From positions 1 through 30,736 of the forward strand of contig CAYUIQ010000085.1 of assembly GCA_964444795.1 (NCBI GenBank): DNA of 30,736 bases. Direction: 5' to 3'. Positions within the stretch are counted from its first letter, which is position 1. Each line of letters opens with the position of its first letter. Below, one piece after another: positions 5,585-14,118 of this stretch. The stretch is from JABMRP01 sp964444795 (lineage in GTDB: Bacteria > Planctomycetota > Planctomycetia > Pirellulales > Thermoguttaceae). The notes beneath the pieces were generated by a model that did no database searches, had not been told where the DNA came from, and was given only the letters and a program-made list of their open reading frames with translations. The position numbers and the translations under genes were made by a program.

Positions 5585-8206
5585 TTAGCGGAACTTCCGC
5601 CCCGTAATCGACGAGATCCGCTCTTCCAGCGGCTTTTCGTCAAAGATTGTCCAGACGGGGATCTCCTTGCGCAGGCGGGCGAGGTAGCGTTCTTGTCGCT
5701 CCTCCCTGCCTTCCCCCTTGATCTTCTCGCGAATCTCGGTCTGCACTTCGGCGAACGACCTGCAGGCGGCCTCTTCACGCTGGACGACCCGGATGATATG
5801 AAACCCCTTGTCGTCCTCGATGATCTGGCTCATTTGGCCGACCGGCAGGCTGAAACGGGCGTCGTCGAGCACTCGCGAAACCAGCGCCCCCTTGGCCGCC
5901 CAGGATCGCGCGCCGCCCTGGGCCGCCGCGGCTCCCTCGGAATGGGCTCGGGCCACTTCGGCAAACGGCTTCCCTTGACGCACGACCAGGTTGCCCATCG
6001 CCGCGATTGCCTCGCGCGCGGACTGTTTTTCGGGGTGTTTCTCGAACAACGCGGACATCTGTTCCCAACGGGCACGGGTCGGGGTCTCGTAATCAGCCTT
6101 GTGCTCCCGGTAGTACGCAAGCATGTCCTCGTGCGTGATTTCTTCTTCCTCGGTCAACTGCTGCAGCGCCCATTGTTGCGCCAGGATGCGTTCCTGATAG
6201 GCGCGCTTCATGCGATCCAGCGAGGTTCCCATCTCGCGAAGTTTCTCCTCCAGTTTCAGCCGCGACCCGCTCTCGGTTTTCTCGATCAGCCGAGCGACTT
6301 CCATCTTCTCGAACTGCTCACCCAGTTGCTTCTTGATTCGCGGCAGATTCTCCGCCGGAATGCCCCGCAGGGCGTCGCAATACATCAGCTTGAGGTTGAT
6401 CCGCTGGGGAAGCAGTTTGGAAAGCAAGATCTCTCGCAGGACATCGGCCCGCAATTCCTCGGGAATATTGTCGGCACCTTTCAGCGACACCGCGGAGTCC
6501 TTCGCACTGATCATCTCCCTAACCGCGGGAAGCACGTCGCCACCGAGAACCAACTCCCGGCCAACCCGCGCCAGAATCGTGGCATCTTCGCAGGCAATCG
6601 GCTCGGATTTCTTATCTCGCGGAGCGACTCCCGAAGCCAGAGGCGTGCCGCCCGGCTGTGGCACCGTGGTGGGTGGCGCCGTGGGGGGTGGCACTGCAGC
6701 CGGTCGCGTGAACGGATCGTTCCGCACTGTCATGGGATTAACACCGGTAACGGATGCGTGCTCGGTGGCCGATTCGCTTGCCGGGGGCTGACTCAACGGT
6801 GGCCGGCTGACGACCGGTTCTTCCAGTGGAGGCAACTCGAATCGGGGTGGATTGGCAGGCGGCCGGCTGATCGGTGGTTGGCTGATCGGTGGTTGGCTGA
6901 TCGGTGGTTGGCTGACGGCCGGTTCTTCCAGTGGAGGCAACTCGAATCGGGGTGGATTGGCAGGCGGCCGGGTGACCGGCGGTTGGCTGAGCGGCGGTTG
7001 GCTGAGCGGTGGTTGGCTGAGCGGTGGCCGACTGACGACCGGTTCCTCCAGTGGAGGCAGTTCAAATCGGGGTGGATCGGCCGGCGGCTGCACAATCGGC
7101 GGTTGAGTTATGGCCGGCTGGCTAACAACCGGTTCACCCAGCGGCGGCCGACTGTACGGCGGCTGGTCGACAACCGGGTCACCCAGTGGCGGCCGACTGT
7201 ACGGCGGCTGGTCGACAACCGGTTCACCCAGTGGCGGCCGGCTGTACGGGGGCTGGTCGACAACCGGTTCATTGTACGGCGGTCGTGTTATCGGCGGCTG
7301 GCTGACAACCGGTTCACTGAGCGGTGGCCGGCTGTACGGCGGCTGGCTGACAACCGGTTCATTGTACGGCGGTCGTGTTATCGGCGGCTGCGTGACAACC
7401 GGTTCATTGAGTGGCGGCCGACTGTACGACGGTTGTGTGATCGGCGGTTGCGTGACAACGGGCTCATTCCGTGGCGGGAGCGATTGGCCGCCACCCACGG
7501 GCATTTGGTGCTGTTGCCCGGCCGCTTGAAGTTGCCGCTGCTGTCGGAGTTGGTAGTACGTCATACCCGATGTCCGGCTGTCTCCGGCGGGCGGTTGCAC
7601 AAACTCTTGCCCGGCAGTCGCATGATCGACCGGCGGGCGGGCGTCGAGCGTTCCCTCCAGGTACGGCCGAGGATCGCCGCCGCTCTGGAGGCTCTGCCGT
7701 GTTTCCGGATAACGCACTCCTTGGGGCGCCTGCTGGAGCGAGTCCCAGTTGAGTTCGCGACTTGCCTGACTTTGCGGTGTCTCTGGATACCGGCCTGTTG
7801 CCGGTGGGAAGTATTCGCGTTGCGCCATCCGAGGATATTGATCTCGCGGCAACGAGCCTGCGGGGGATGAACTCGCGGGGGATGAATCGGTGGCCATGAC
7901 GCCGCCATCGTGCGGATCCGGGGAGTGGTTCGGCGCGGGGGGCCGCCGATAATCGAACCGGGGCTCGTCGGCCGGGCGACGGTTCGGGTCGTACGCGGGC
8001 AAGCGATCGGAGGAGACGGGCCGCCTTGTTGTGGCAGACGGGTACCCGGCCGTCGCTCGGGCGGCGACGAAATTCTCCGGGTAGCGTGGCTGAACAGCCA
8101 CCTGCCGCCCGTCCCACGATTGGGCTGTCACCGAAACCGGTTTGGTCAGAAGAACCAACAGGACCAAACACGATACCCATGCGAGCAACTGGATGGAGCG
8201 TTGCAC
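5585..8206 (-). CDS. Exported parvulin-type peptidyl-prolyl isomerase with long Pro-rich repeat region
   Basis: An 873-residue exported folding factor of the SurA/PrsA/PpiC kind, acting outside the cytoplasmic membrane on newly secreted proteins. The GTG at 8206 is preferred over the ATG at 8263 because AAGGA lies about 6 nt upstream and because it puts a clean signal peptide at the N terminus: QRS, then a hydrophobic stretch SIQLLAWVSCLVLLVLLT, and a likely cut after SVTAQ. Residues 30-240 are a low-complexity Pro/Arg/Gln region. Residues about 245-475 are tandem Pro-rich repeats built on EPVVSQPPYSRPPL and NPPRFELPPLEEP. Residues about 540-700 are helical, like the SurA N domain. A parvulin rotamase domain spans about 712-809 (GKPFAEVARAHSEG, GGARSWAAKGALV, GFHIIRV). 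It lies 94 nt downstream of mfd on the same strand and may be co-transcribed. The Pro-rich linker could span the peptidoglycan or extend the domain from the membrane; that is inference. Confidence 0.85.
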   Translation of the reverse strand: MQRSIQLLAWVSCLVLLVLLTKPVSVTAQSWDGRQVAVQPRYPENFVAARATAGYPSATTRRPVSSDRLPAYDPNRRPADEPRFDYRRPPAPNHSPDPHDGGVMATDSSPASSSPAGSLPRDQYPRMAQREYFPPATGRYPETPQSQASRELNWDSLQQAPQGVRYPETRQSLQSGGDPRPYLEGTLDARPPVDHATAGQEFVQPPAGDSRTSGMTYYQLRQQRQLQAAGQQHQMPVGGGQSLPPRNEPVVTQPPITQPSYSRPPLNEPVVTQPPITRPPYNEPVVSQPPYSRPPLSEPVVSQPPITRPPYNEPVVDQPPYSRPPLGEPVVDQPPYSRPPLGDPVVDQPPYSRPPLGEPVVSQPAITQPPIVQPPADPPRFELPPLEEPVVSRPPLSQPPLSQPPLSQPPVTRPPANPPRFELPPLEEPAVSQPPISQPPISQPPISRPPANPPRFELPPLEEPVVSRPPLSQPPASESATEHASVTGVNPMTVRNDPFTRPAAVPPPTAPPTTVPQPGGTPLASGVAPRDKKSEPIACEDATILARVGRELVLGGDVLPAVREMISAKDSAVSLKGADNIPEELRADVLREILLSKLLPQRINLKLMYCDALRGIPAENLPRIKKQLGEQFEKMEVARLIEKTESGSRLKLEEKLREMGTSLDRMKRAYQERILAQQWALQQLTEEEEITHEDMLAYYREHKADYETPTRARWEQMSALFEKHPEKQSAREAIAAMGNLVVRQGKPFAEVARAHSEGAAAAQGGARSWAAKGALVSRVLDDARFSLPVGQMSQIIEDDKGFHIIRVVQREEAACRSFAEVQTEIREKIKGEGREERQERYLARLRKEIPVWTIFDEKPLEERISSITGRKFR
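6785..7485 (-). repeat. In-gene tandem repeats coding for Pro-rich units
   Basis: The DNA repeats in two styles. About 7100-7485 carries units of roughly 39-60 nt coding for EPVVxQPPYSRPPLx. About 6785-7100 carries three larger units, each holding NPPRFELPPLEEP followed by two to four QPPxS steps. The nucleotide copies are close to each other, including synonymous positions, which indicates recent expansion by slippage or unequal recombination rather than old conserved repeats. The repeat number is therefore likely to vary between strains. Confidence 0.85.
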
Positions 8207-8300
8207 GAGAGATCCTTGACAGAAGAGGAAGAGAGACGAGCGACGAGGGAAGGAATATCCCACCGAAACCCAGGGATGGCCGGGGATTATAGTCGGCAGA

Positions 8301-11300
8301 TCACTTCGGCTGCAACAGGGATTTCAGAGATTCCAAGATTGCGTCGCTGGCCACAAGTCCTTTTCCTAAAGGAACATACGCACTTCGGTCATCGACAATC
8401 CGCAATCTTCCTGGGCGCCTGGCCGAGAGTTGGCGGATTCGCCGGCTGTCGACATAGCCCAGCACCACATAGCCTTCTTCCAGGTGAATCGAGTCGACAC
8501 CCCACTCGTGGGCCGTAACCCGAAGCTCCGTCATGTCGACCAGTTTCACCACCACAGAGGGGGGTTGGCCAAACCGATCGCCCAATTCGTCGCGGAACTC
8601 TTGCAGCTCCGACTGCGTCGAGATGCGCGCCATCCGGCGGTAGAGATCGATCTTCGCGCGCATGTCGGGCACGTACGAGCGTGGGATGTATGCCTCGACA
8701 GGCAAGTCGACGTGGACATCGACCGTCACTCTGGGGGGTAACTGCCGCAGCCGCCGAACGGCCTTCTCCAGCAGTTCGCAATAGAGTTCGTAGCCCACTT
8801 GGGCGATGTGGCCGCTCTGCTGGGTTCCCAGGATATTGCCCGCCCCGCGAATCTCCAGATCGCGCATGGCAATGGCAAACCCGGCCCCCATGTCGCTGAA
8901 TTCCTGAATCGCCCGAAGACGTTTGGCGGCCACCGGCGAGATGTGTTTGTCGGGATTGATCAGCAAGTAGCAATAGGCCCGGTGCTTGTACCTGCCCACG
9001 CGGCCGCGAAGTTGGTGTAAATCAGCCAGTCCATAACGATCGGCTTCGTCAATGAAGATCGTGTTGGCGTTGGGGATATCCAGACCGCTTTCCACGATCG
9101 TCGTGGCCAGAAGGATATCAAACCGGTGATCGACGAAATCGAGCATCACCTTGGAGAGCTGCTTCTCGGGCATCTGGCCGTGGCCGATCGCGATGTTTGC
9201 CTCGGGGACAATCTGACGGAGTCGATTGGCCACCGCTTCGATGTCGTTGACCCGATTGTGAACGAAGAAGATTTGGCCTCCCCGGCTCAGTTCGCGCATC
9301 ACGGCGTTGCGAATCACGTCGTCGTCGAATCGCGAGACGCGGGTTTCGACGGCCAGCCGATCCTCGGGTGGAGTCTCCAGGTTGGAAATATCGCGCAATC
9401 CCAGAAGCGACATGTGGAGCGTGCGGGGAATCGGTGTGGCGGTCATCGTCATCACGTCGACGATTTCCCGGAGCGTCTTCAGCCGTTCCTTCACCTCCAC
9501 GCCGAAACGCTGCTCCTCGTCGATGATCACCAACCCGAGGTTCTGGAATTGCACGTCGCGTTGGGCCAGCCGGTGGGTGCCGATGACGATGTCGACCGAA
9601 CCTTCGGCCAGACGGCGCACGGTCTCGGTCTGCTTCTTGCGGGTAGAGAATCGCGAGAGCGAGGCGATCTCGAAGGGAAACTCGGCCATGCGGCTGCAAA
9701 ATGTGCGGTGGTGCTGCTCGGCCAACACGGTGGTGGGTACCAGCACGGCGACCTGATAGCCGGCATCGACCGCCTTGAACGCGGCCCGCATGGCGACTTC
9801 CGTCTTGCCGTATCCCACGTCGCCGCAGAGCAGGCGGTCCATCGGCCGGGAGGCGCGCATGTCGCCTTTAATGGCGGCGATCGTGGCCTCCTGATCGTCG
9901 GTCTCGCGGTAGGGAAACGAGGCGTCGAACTCCTCCTGCCACTGGGTATCGACGGCGAAGGAAATCCCGGGTCGCGAGGCACGGCGTGCTTGCAGGTGGA
10001 GCATGTCGGCGGCCAGATCCATCACCGCCTTCTCGACGGCCTCTTTCTGCCGCGTCCACGCCCGGCCGCCGAGTTTCGCCAGCTTGGGCCGGCTCTTCGT
10101 TCCGCCCACGTACTTCTGCACCAGATCGACCTTCGAGGCGGGCACGTACACTTGCGTGCGCCCGGCGAATTCCAGCTTCAGATGCTCTTCCGACCGGCCG
10201 TCCTTCTCCAGCAGGTCCAACCCGCGATATCGGGCCACGCCGTGGGTCACGTGGACCACGAGATCGCCCTCGCGCAGTTCGAGAAAGCTGTCGATGGCGC
10301 GGCCCAGTCGGCGTTGCGCCGGGCGGGTCAGGTCGGTACGGTGGAAGAGTTCCCCGCCTCCCAGCAAGACGATCTGCTCGGAAAGGAAACGAAAGCCGCT
10401 TCGCAGCCGTCCGATGGAGAAATGGAGTCGCCCGCCAAGGGCCAGTTCGGTCTGGCCGAAGACTTCCTCGAGCCGCCTGACCTCGGCTTCGGTCTGACAG
10501 ACGATATGGACGTCTTGGCCGGCGGTCGCGGTCTCCAACTCGCGCCGCACTTTGCCGATTTCGCCGCTGAATCGCTCGACCGATTCGATCTTCAACCGGC
10601 AGTTCGTGTCCAGCGAGGCTTCCGCCACGCCCGAGGCGCTGACCGAGGGGAATTGCAGCACCCGGCGCATCGTTTCGGCCACCGAATGACACTGCCCCAC
10701 CTCGGCGGTGCGCTGCAGGTAATGCCGGCCTTCTTCTTCCAATTCGACCGGCTCGGCCAGAAGAAACCAGTTTCGCTTGGGCAGAAACGACGCCAGATGG
10801 TCGTCGTGCGCGGCGGTCGGATCGAGAATCGTCACCTCGACCGCTGCCAGCTTGGCCTTGCTGCGCTGGCTGGCCACGTCGAAACAGCGGAGCGATTCGA
10901 TCTGGTCGCCGAAAAACTCGATCCGCACCGGATCGTACCAGTCGGGGGCAAAGACGTCGACGATCCCCCCGCGCATCGAAAACTCGCCCGGCAGTTCCAC
11001 GGCCGTGGTGTGGTGGAAACCGTTTTCGACCAACCAGCGGGCCAGTTCCCCGGGCTCGACCGTATCGCCGCCGGCCAGCGATCGGGTATGTTGTTCGATG
11101 GCGTCGCGACTAGGGACCGGCTGCATGAGGGCCTGGATGCTGGTCACCAGCAGTTTCACCGGCTCGGCGGCACCCAACAATTTGAGCAGGCGGACCCGAT
11201 CGCCAAAGGCCTCGTCGTGGATGATCCGTTCGCCACCGATCGTCTCGCGCGCCGGAAACTTCTCGACCGCCAGCGGTGTGAACAGGGCCAGATCGTCGAC

Positions 11301-11534
11301 CCACGGATCGACGTCGTCTTCATGCGGACAGACAACCGTCAGCCCGGCCGGTGCGTGCGTGCCCAGAGTAGCCGCCACCAGCGCGCAGGCCGATCCCCAA
11401 ACTCCGTCCAGCGTGGCCGCGTGTCCGGCAGACAGTGCGGCCACCACCCGATCGAAGCCTTCCTGGCGTTCCAAGCACCCAACCAGTTCGAACAACCGGC
11501 CCGGTGCCGCTGCGACCGTTTCCACATGGGTCAT
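8301..11534 (-). CDS. mfd: Transcription-repair coupling factor (Mfd)
   Basis: A 1077-residue DNA translocase that removes RNA polymerase stalled at lesions and recruits UvrA. Domains in order: a UvrB-like N-terminal region (residues about 1-330, with MRGGIVDVFAPDWYDPVRIEFFGD); the RNA-polymerase-interacting domain (about 420-490, DLVVHVTHGVARYRGLDLLE and YVPASKVDLVQKYVGG); an SF2 motor with Walker A LCGDVGYGKTEVA near 565, DEEQRFG near 670, MTMTATPIPRTLHMSLLG, and QLRGRVGRYKHRAYCYLL near 841; and the C-terminal TRCF domain. The ATG at 11534 (MTHVETVAA) is chosen; a start at 11591 adds 19 residues and lacks a ribosome site, but it cannot be excluded. The length fits the family. A palindromic repeat (11616-11686) lies just upstream. 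The exported isomerase follows on the same strand. Confidence 0.96.
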   Translation of the reverse strand: MTHVETVAAAPGRLFELVGCLERQEGFDRVVAALSAGHAATLDGVWGSACALVAATLGTHAPAGLTVVCPHEDDVDPWVDDLALFTPLAVEKFPARETIGGERIIHDEAFGDRVRLLKLLGAAEPVKLLVTSIQALMQPVPSRDAIEQHTRSLAGGDTVEPGELARWLVENGFHHTTAVELPGEFSMRGGIVDVFAPDWYDPVRIEFFGDQIESLRCFDVASQRSKAKLAAVEVTILDPTAAHDDHLASFLPKRNWFLLAEPVELEEEGRHYLQRTAEVGQCHSVAETMRRVLQFPSVSASGVAEASLDTNCRLKIESVERFSGEIGKVRRELETATAGQDVHIVCQTEAEVRRLEEVFGQTELALGGRLHFSIGRLRSGFRFLSEQIVLLGGGELFHRTDLTRPAQRRLGRAIDSFLELREGDLVVHVTHGVARYRGLDLLEKDGRSEEHLKLEFAGRTQVYVPASKVDLVQKYVGGTKSRPKLAKLGGRAWTRQKEAVEKAVMDLAADMLHLQARRASRPGISFAVDTQWQEEFDASFPYRETDDQEATIAAIKGDMRASRPMDRLLCGDVGYGKTEVAMRAAFKAVDAGYQVAVLVPTTVLAEQHHRTFCSRMAEFPFEIASLSRFSTRKKQTETVRRLAEGSVDIVIGTHRLAQRDVQFQNLGLVIIDEEQRFGVEVKERLKTLREIVDVMTMTATPIPRTLHMSLLGLRDISNLETPPEDRLAVETRVSRFDDDVIRNAVMRELSRGGQIFFVHNRVNDIEAVANRLRQIVPEANIAIGHGQMPEKQLSKVMLDFVDHRFDILLATTIVESGLDIPNANTIFIDEADRYGLADLHQLRGRVGRYKHRAYCYLLINPDKHISPVAAKRLRAIQEFSDMGAGFAIAMRDLEIRGAGNILGTQQSGHIAQVGYELYCELLEKAVRRLRQLPPRVTVDVHVDLPVEAYIPRSYVPDMRAKIDLYRRMARISTQSELQEFRDELGDRFGQPPSVVVKLVDMTELRVTAHEWGVDSIHLEEGYVVLGYVDSRRIRQLSARRPGRLRIVDDRSAYVPLGKGLVASDAILESLKSLLQPK

Positions 11535-11615
11535 GATTTGCCGCAATTGTACCCCGCAGCCGGATCGAGGGGAAGCGTGGTTTTTCGGCATCGAAGGAGT
11601 ATAATGCGTCCGGCG

Positions 11616-11686
11616 GCCTGTCGATTCAGTAACCCGAAGCGTCAGCGAGGACGTCCTTTCCGTCCTCGCTGACGCTTCGGGTTACT
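11616..11686. repeat. Dispersed palindromic repeat, family A, copy 1
   Basis: A perfect 26-bp inverted repeat (11628-11653 with 11661-11686) around a 7-nt loop, built on AGTAACCCGAAGCGTCAGCG. It lies between the divergent mfd and beta-helix genes. A second copy at 23714-23784 matches it over 71 nt with only four differences and no gaps, so this is a dispersed element and not just a terminator. The word AACCCGAAGCGTCAGCGAGG is, to my recollection, common between genes in planctomycete genomes; that cannot be checked here. Confidence 0.85.
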
Positions 11687-11713
11687 ATTCAATGTAGCAA
11701 GAAACCAAACGAT

Positions 11714-11735
11714 CCGCCGGGCAAGCCGGCGGGAT
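11714..11735. repeat. Short palindrome, family C, copy 1
   Basis: CCGCCGGGCAAGCCGGCGGG lies directly in front of the beta-helix gene, ending 9 nt before its ATG at 11744. The same core recurs at 19427-19461. In the transcript it would form a GC-rich hairpin where the ribosome site should be, and no Shine-Dalgarno sequence is visible, so it could limit translation. Confidence 0.6.
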
Positions 11736-11743
11736 TATCCCCT

Positions 11744-14041
11744 ATGAAACACGCCAAAACTCTGGCCGCATTCGCCTGCCTTCTCGTCTCGGCGGCCGGC
11801 GCAGCGGAGTTCCACGTTTCCCCCGACGGGGACAACGCCAACCCGGGTACGCTCGAAGAACCGTTTCGCACGATTCAACGCGCGGCCGATACGGTCCGTC
11901 CGGGCGATACGTGTTTCGTACAGGGGGGCGTCTATCGCGAGACGGTGACGCTGGGGACTTCCGGCACGGCCGATCGTCCCATTCGGTTCGTTGCTGGGCC
12001 GGACCAGAACGTCGTGCTTTCCGGCACCGTACACATCGCGGCGCGGTGGACTGTACATAAAGGAGAGATTCTCAAGGCTTCGCTCGATGCCGACGTGAGC
12101 CAGTTGTTCGTTGATGGGCGGATGATGATCGAAGCCCGATGGCCGAATCAGCCGTGGGACCGGCGCTGGGACAAGACGACTTGGGCATCCGAGGGCGCGG
12201 GAAGCAAGTACGGCAAGATCGTCGACCCGGCGCTGGCCGCAACGGGCGTCGATTGGACCGGGGCGCTGGCCACGCTGAACGTCGGGTCTTGGACCACCCA
12301 TCTGCGCGTCGTGGAGAGTCACCGCGCCGGGAGCGATACGCTGCTGTACCCCAAGGACATGGGCAAGCGGCTTGAGTTACAACGTGCCCATCCGCCGGGT
12401 TTTAATCGGTATTTCCTCTGGGGAACACTCGCCGCGTTGGATAACCCCGGCGAATGGTTTCTTGATCGCGAGTCGAAAACGGTTTACTTCTGGCCGCCGG
12501 GTGAGAAACCACTGTCCGACTGCCGCATTGAGGGCAAGGTTCGCTCCTACGCCGTGATCGGCCGGGAGATCGACCACGTGACGATCGAGGGGTTTCGCTT
12601 TTTCGGGACGACGTTCCTATTGGAAAACGCCGATGGCTGTGTCGTCGAGCGGTGCGATCTTATGTTTCCCACATATCTCGGTTTCGCCGAACAACGCGAC
12701 GGAAGCCCCGCGTACGTTCCCCGCAGAAGTCGCAACACGATGCGCGAGTATCTCGGCAATCTGCGGGCGCTCAGTCCGACGTTGATCGACGGCCATGGCA
12801 ATACGGTCCGCGACTGTCGCATTGCGTATAGCGAAGCGCCGGGACTGTTGCTCGCCGGAAGCGACAATTCGGTCGAGAACTGCCTGATCCACGACGTCGA
12901 CTGGCGGGGATTGGGCAACGGCACGGTCGGCAACTGCGCGGGGGTTCACATGGCCGCCTCCGCCCGATCGGTGTTTCGCCGCAACACGGTCCACCACGTC
13001 GGTTCTTCCGAGGGCGTCGTTCTGCCCACGGCGGGACCTTCCCTTTGCGAGCTGAATTACGTGCATCACGGCGGGCTCGTGCAGAGCGACGGCGGACTCA
13101 TCCAATGTAACGGGACCCGACTCGCCGGTACGGTGATCCGCCAAAACTGGGTGCACACCCACGACGCCTTCAACTGGGGCGGCATCGGCATCCGCGGCGA
13201 TGATCTTTCCCGCGACCTTACGGTCCATCATAATGTGGCCTGGAATTGTGCGAACAAGGGGATCATGATCAAGGGCGATCGGAACCGCGCGTATCACAAT
13301 TCGTGTTTCGACAATCCGTCGCTCGATCTGATCCTCTGGTCGTCGCCCGAGCCGCATAAAGCTTGGGCGCCTCGTCAATGGCCGCATCTGGTCGAACGTC
13401 AAAACGCCCAGTCGATCGCCGCCAACAATTACGCGCCCGTGTTGACCGGCCAGATGCAACACGAGGTCCGCCGCGCTCGTGCGGTGACGCTGCCGGCTGG
13501 GCAATTGTCGCACAACTACCATCCCCTCTCGCCGCGCGAAGTCGATCCGAAAAACGTCGTGCTGCCCGAGGACGAGCCGATCCTGAGCGCTCCGGGCCAT
13601 TTCGATTTCCGCCCCCGGCCCGACTCGCCGCTGATCGACGCGGGCCAGATGATCGAAGGGATTTCCGAGCCGGTAGTAGGCGACGCGCCGGACATCGGCG
13701 CCTACGAACTCGGCGCGCCGAACTACTGGATCCCCGGCCGGCAAACGCCCGCTGCCTCGATGCCCATTCCGCCCGACGGCGCCGAAGCGGTGCAATCCGG
13801 AGTGGAGTTGATGTGGCTGGAAGGTCTCGGCGCCGGGCGACACGACGTTCATCTCGGGACTGACCGCGAGGCTGTCACCACGGCCGACCGCGATGCCGAG
13901 ACGTATCGGGGCGAGTTGGAGAACAACATATTCTCCCCGCCGCCGCTGCAATCCGGCAAGATGTACTTCTGGCGCGTCGACGCAATCGGATCCGACGGAA
14001 CGGCGAAGAAGGGTGAGGTCTGGTCGTTTAGGGTGGATTGA
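11744..14041 (+). CDS. Secreted right-handed parallel beta-helix protein with Fn3-like C terminus
   Basis: A 765-residue exported protein of the pectate-lyase-like superfamily. Residues 1-21 (MKHAKTLAAFACLLVSAAGAA) are a standard signal peptide. The mature start EFHVSPDGDNANPGTLEEPFRTIQRAAD is the DUF1565-type opening of many planctomycete beta-helix proteins. The coil repeats run through residues about 270-560, with the typical NTVRDCRI, NSVENCLIHDV and FRRNTVHHVG turns, followed by a FDFRPRPDSPLIDAG...DIGAYE segment. Residues about 670-765 resemble a Fn3-like module (ELMWLEGLGAGRHDVHLG, KMYFWRVDAIGSDG, GEVWSFRVD). The fold suits binding or cleavage of an acidic or sulfated polysaccharide, but I cannot name catalytic residues or the substrate. 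The ATG at 11744 is fixed by the signal peptide. It faces the convergent clpB gene. Confidence 0.85.
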   Translation: MKHAKTLAAFACLLVSAAGAAEFHVSPDGDNANPGTLEEPFRTIQRAADTVRPGDTCFVQGGVYRETVTLGTSGTADRPIRFVAGPDQNVVLSGTVHIAARWTVHKGEILKASLDADVSQLFVDGRMMIEARWPNQPWDRRWDKTTWASEGAGSKYGKIVDPALAATGVDWTGALATLNVGSWTTHLRVVESHRAGSDTLLYPKDMGKRLELQRAHPPGFNRYFLWGTLAALDNPGEWFLDRESKTVYFWPPGEKPLSDCRIEGKVRSYAVIGREIDHVTIEGFRFFGTTFLLENADGCVVERCDLMFPTYLGFAEQRDGSPAYVPRRSRNTMREYLGNLRALSPTLIDGHGNTVRDCRIAYSEAPGLLLAGSDNSVENCLIHDVDWRGLGNGTVGNCAGVHMAASARSVFRRNTVHHVGSSEGVVLPTAGPSLCELNYVHHGGLVQSDGGLIQCNGTRLAGTVIRQNWVHTHDAFNWGGIGIRGDDLSRDLTVHHNVAWNCANKGIMIKGDRNRAYHNSCFDNPSLDLILWSSPEPHKAWAPRQWPHLVERQNAQSIAANNYAPVLTGQMQHEVRRARAVTLPAGQLSHNYHPLSPREVDPKNVVLPEDEPILSAPGHFDFRPRPDSPLIDAGQMIEGISEPVVGDAPDIGAYELGAPNYWIPGRQTPAASMPIPPDGAEAVQSGVELMWLEGLGAGRHDVHLGTDREAVTTADRDAETYRGELENNIFSPPPLQSGKMYFWRVDAIGSDGTAKKGEVWSFRVD

Positions 14042-14044
14042 CCG

Positions 14045-14102
14045 CACGGGCAAGATGCCCGTGGCACCCAGCGCGTTGTTTAGCCCCGGCGTTTGTGCCG
14101 GG
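14045..14102. repeat. Two short hairpins between convergent genes (family B copy 1 and a CCCGGC hairpin)
   Basis: Between the stops of the beta-helix gene and clpB lie CACGGGCA-AGA-TGCCCGTG (14045-14063, followed by GCACCC) and CCCGGC-GTTTGT-GCCGGG (14085-14102). The first belongs to the family seen at 16830-16856 and 17046-17069. Either could act as a two-way terminator for the convergent genes, though neither has a T-run. Confidence 0.6.
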
Positions 14103-14118
14103 AGTTGCCGTATCCATC

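Noticed and set aside
5693..7870. A 725-residue open frame on plus opposite the isomerase gene
   Set aside because: It mirrors the Pro-rich repeats and the parvulin domain; the repetitive Trp/Arg/Gly product is the antisense of Pro codons.
11600..11605. Perfect TATAAT on plus upstream of the beta-helix gene, overlapping TATACT on minus toward mfd
   Set aside because: Neither strand has a good -35 box at 16-18 nt; the best on minus, TCGACA, gives only a 15-nt spacer.
9126..11672. An 848-residue open frame on plus, antisense to mfd
   Set aside because: It is complementary to clear Mfd motifs, has no ribosome site or recognisable domain, and follows from GC-rich codon bias that keeps the antisense frame open.
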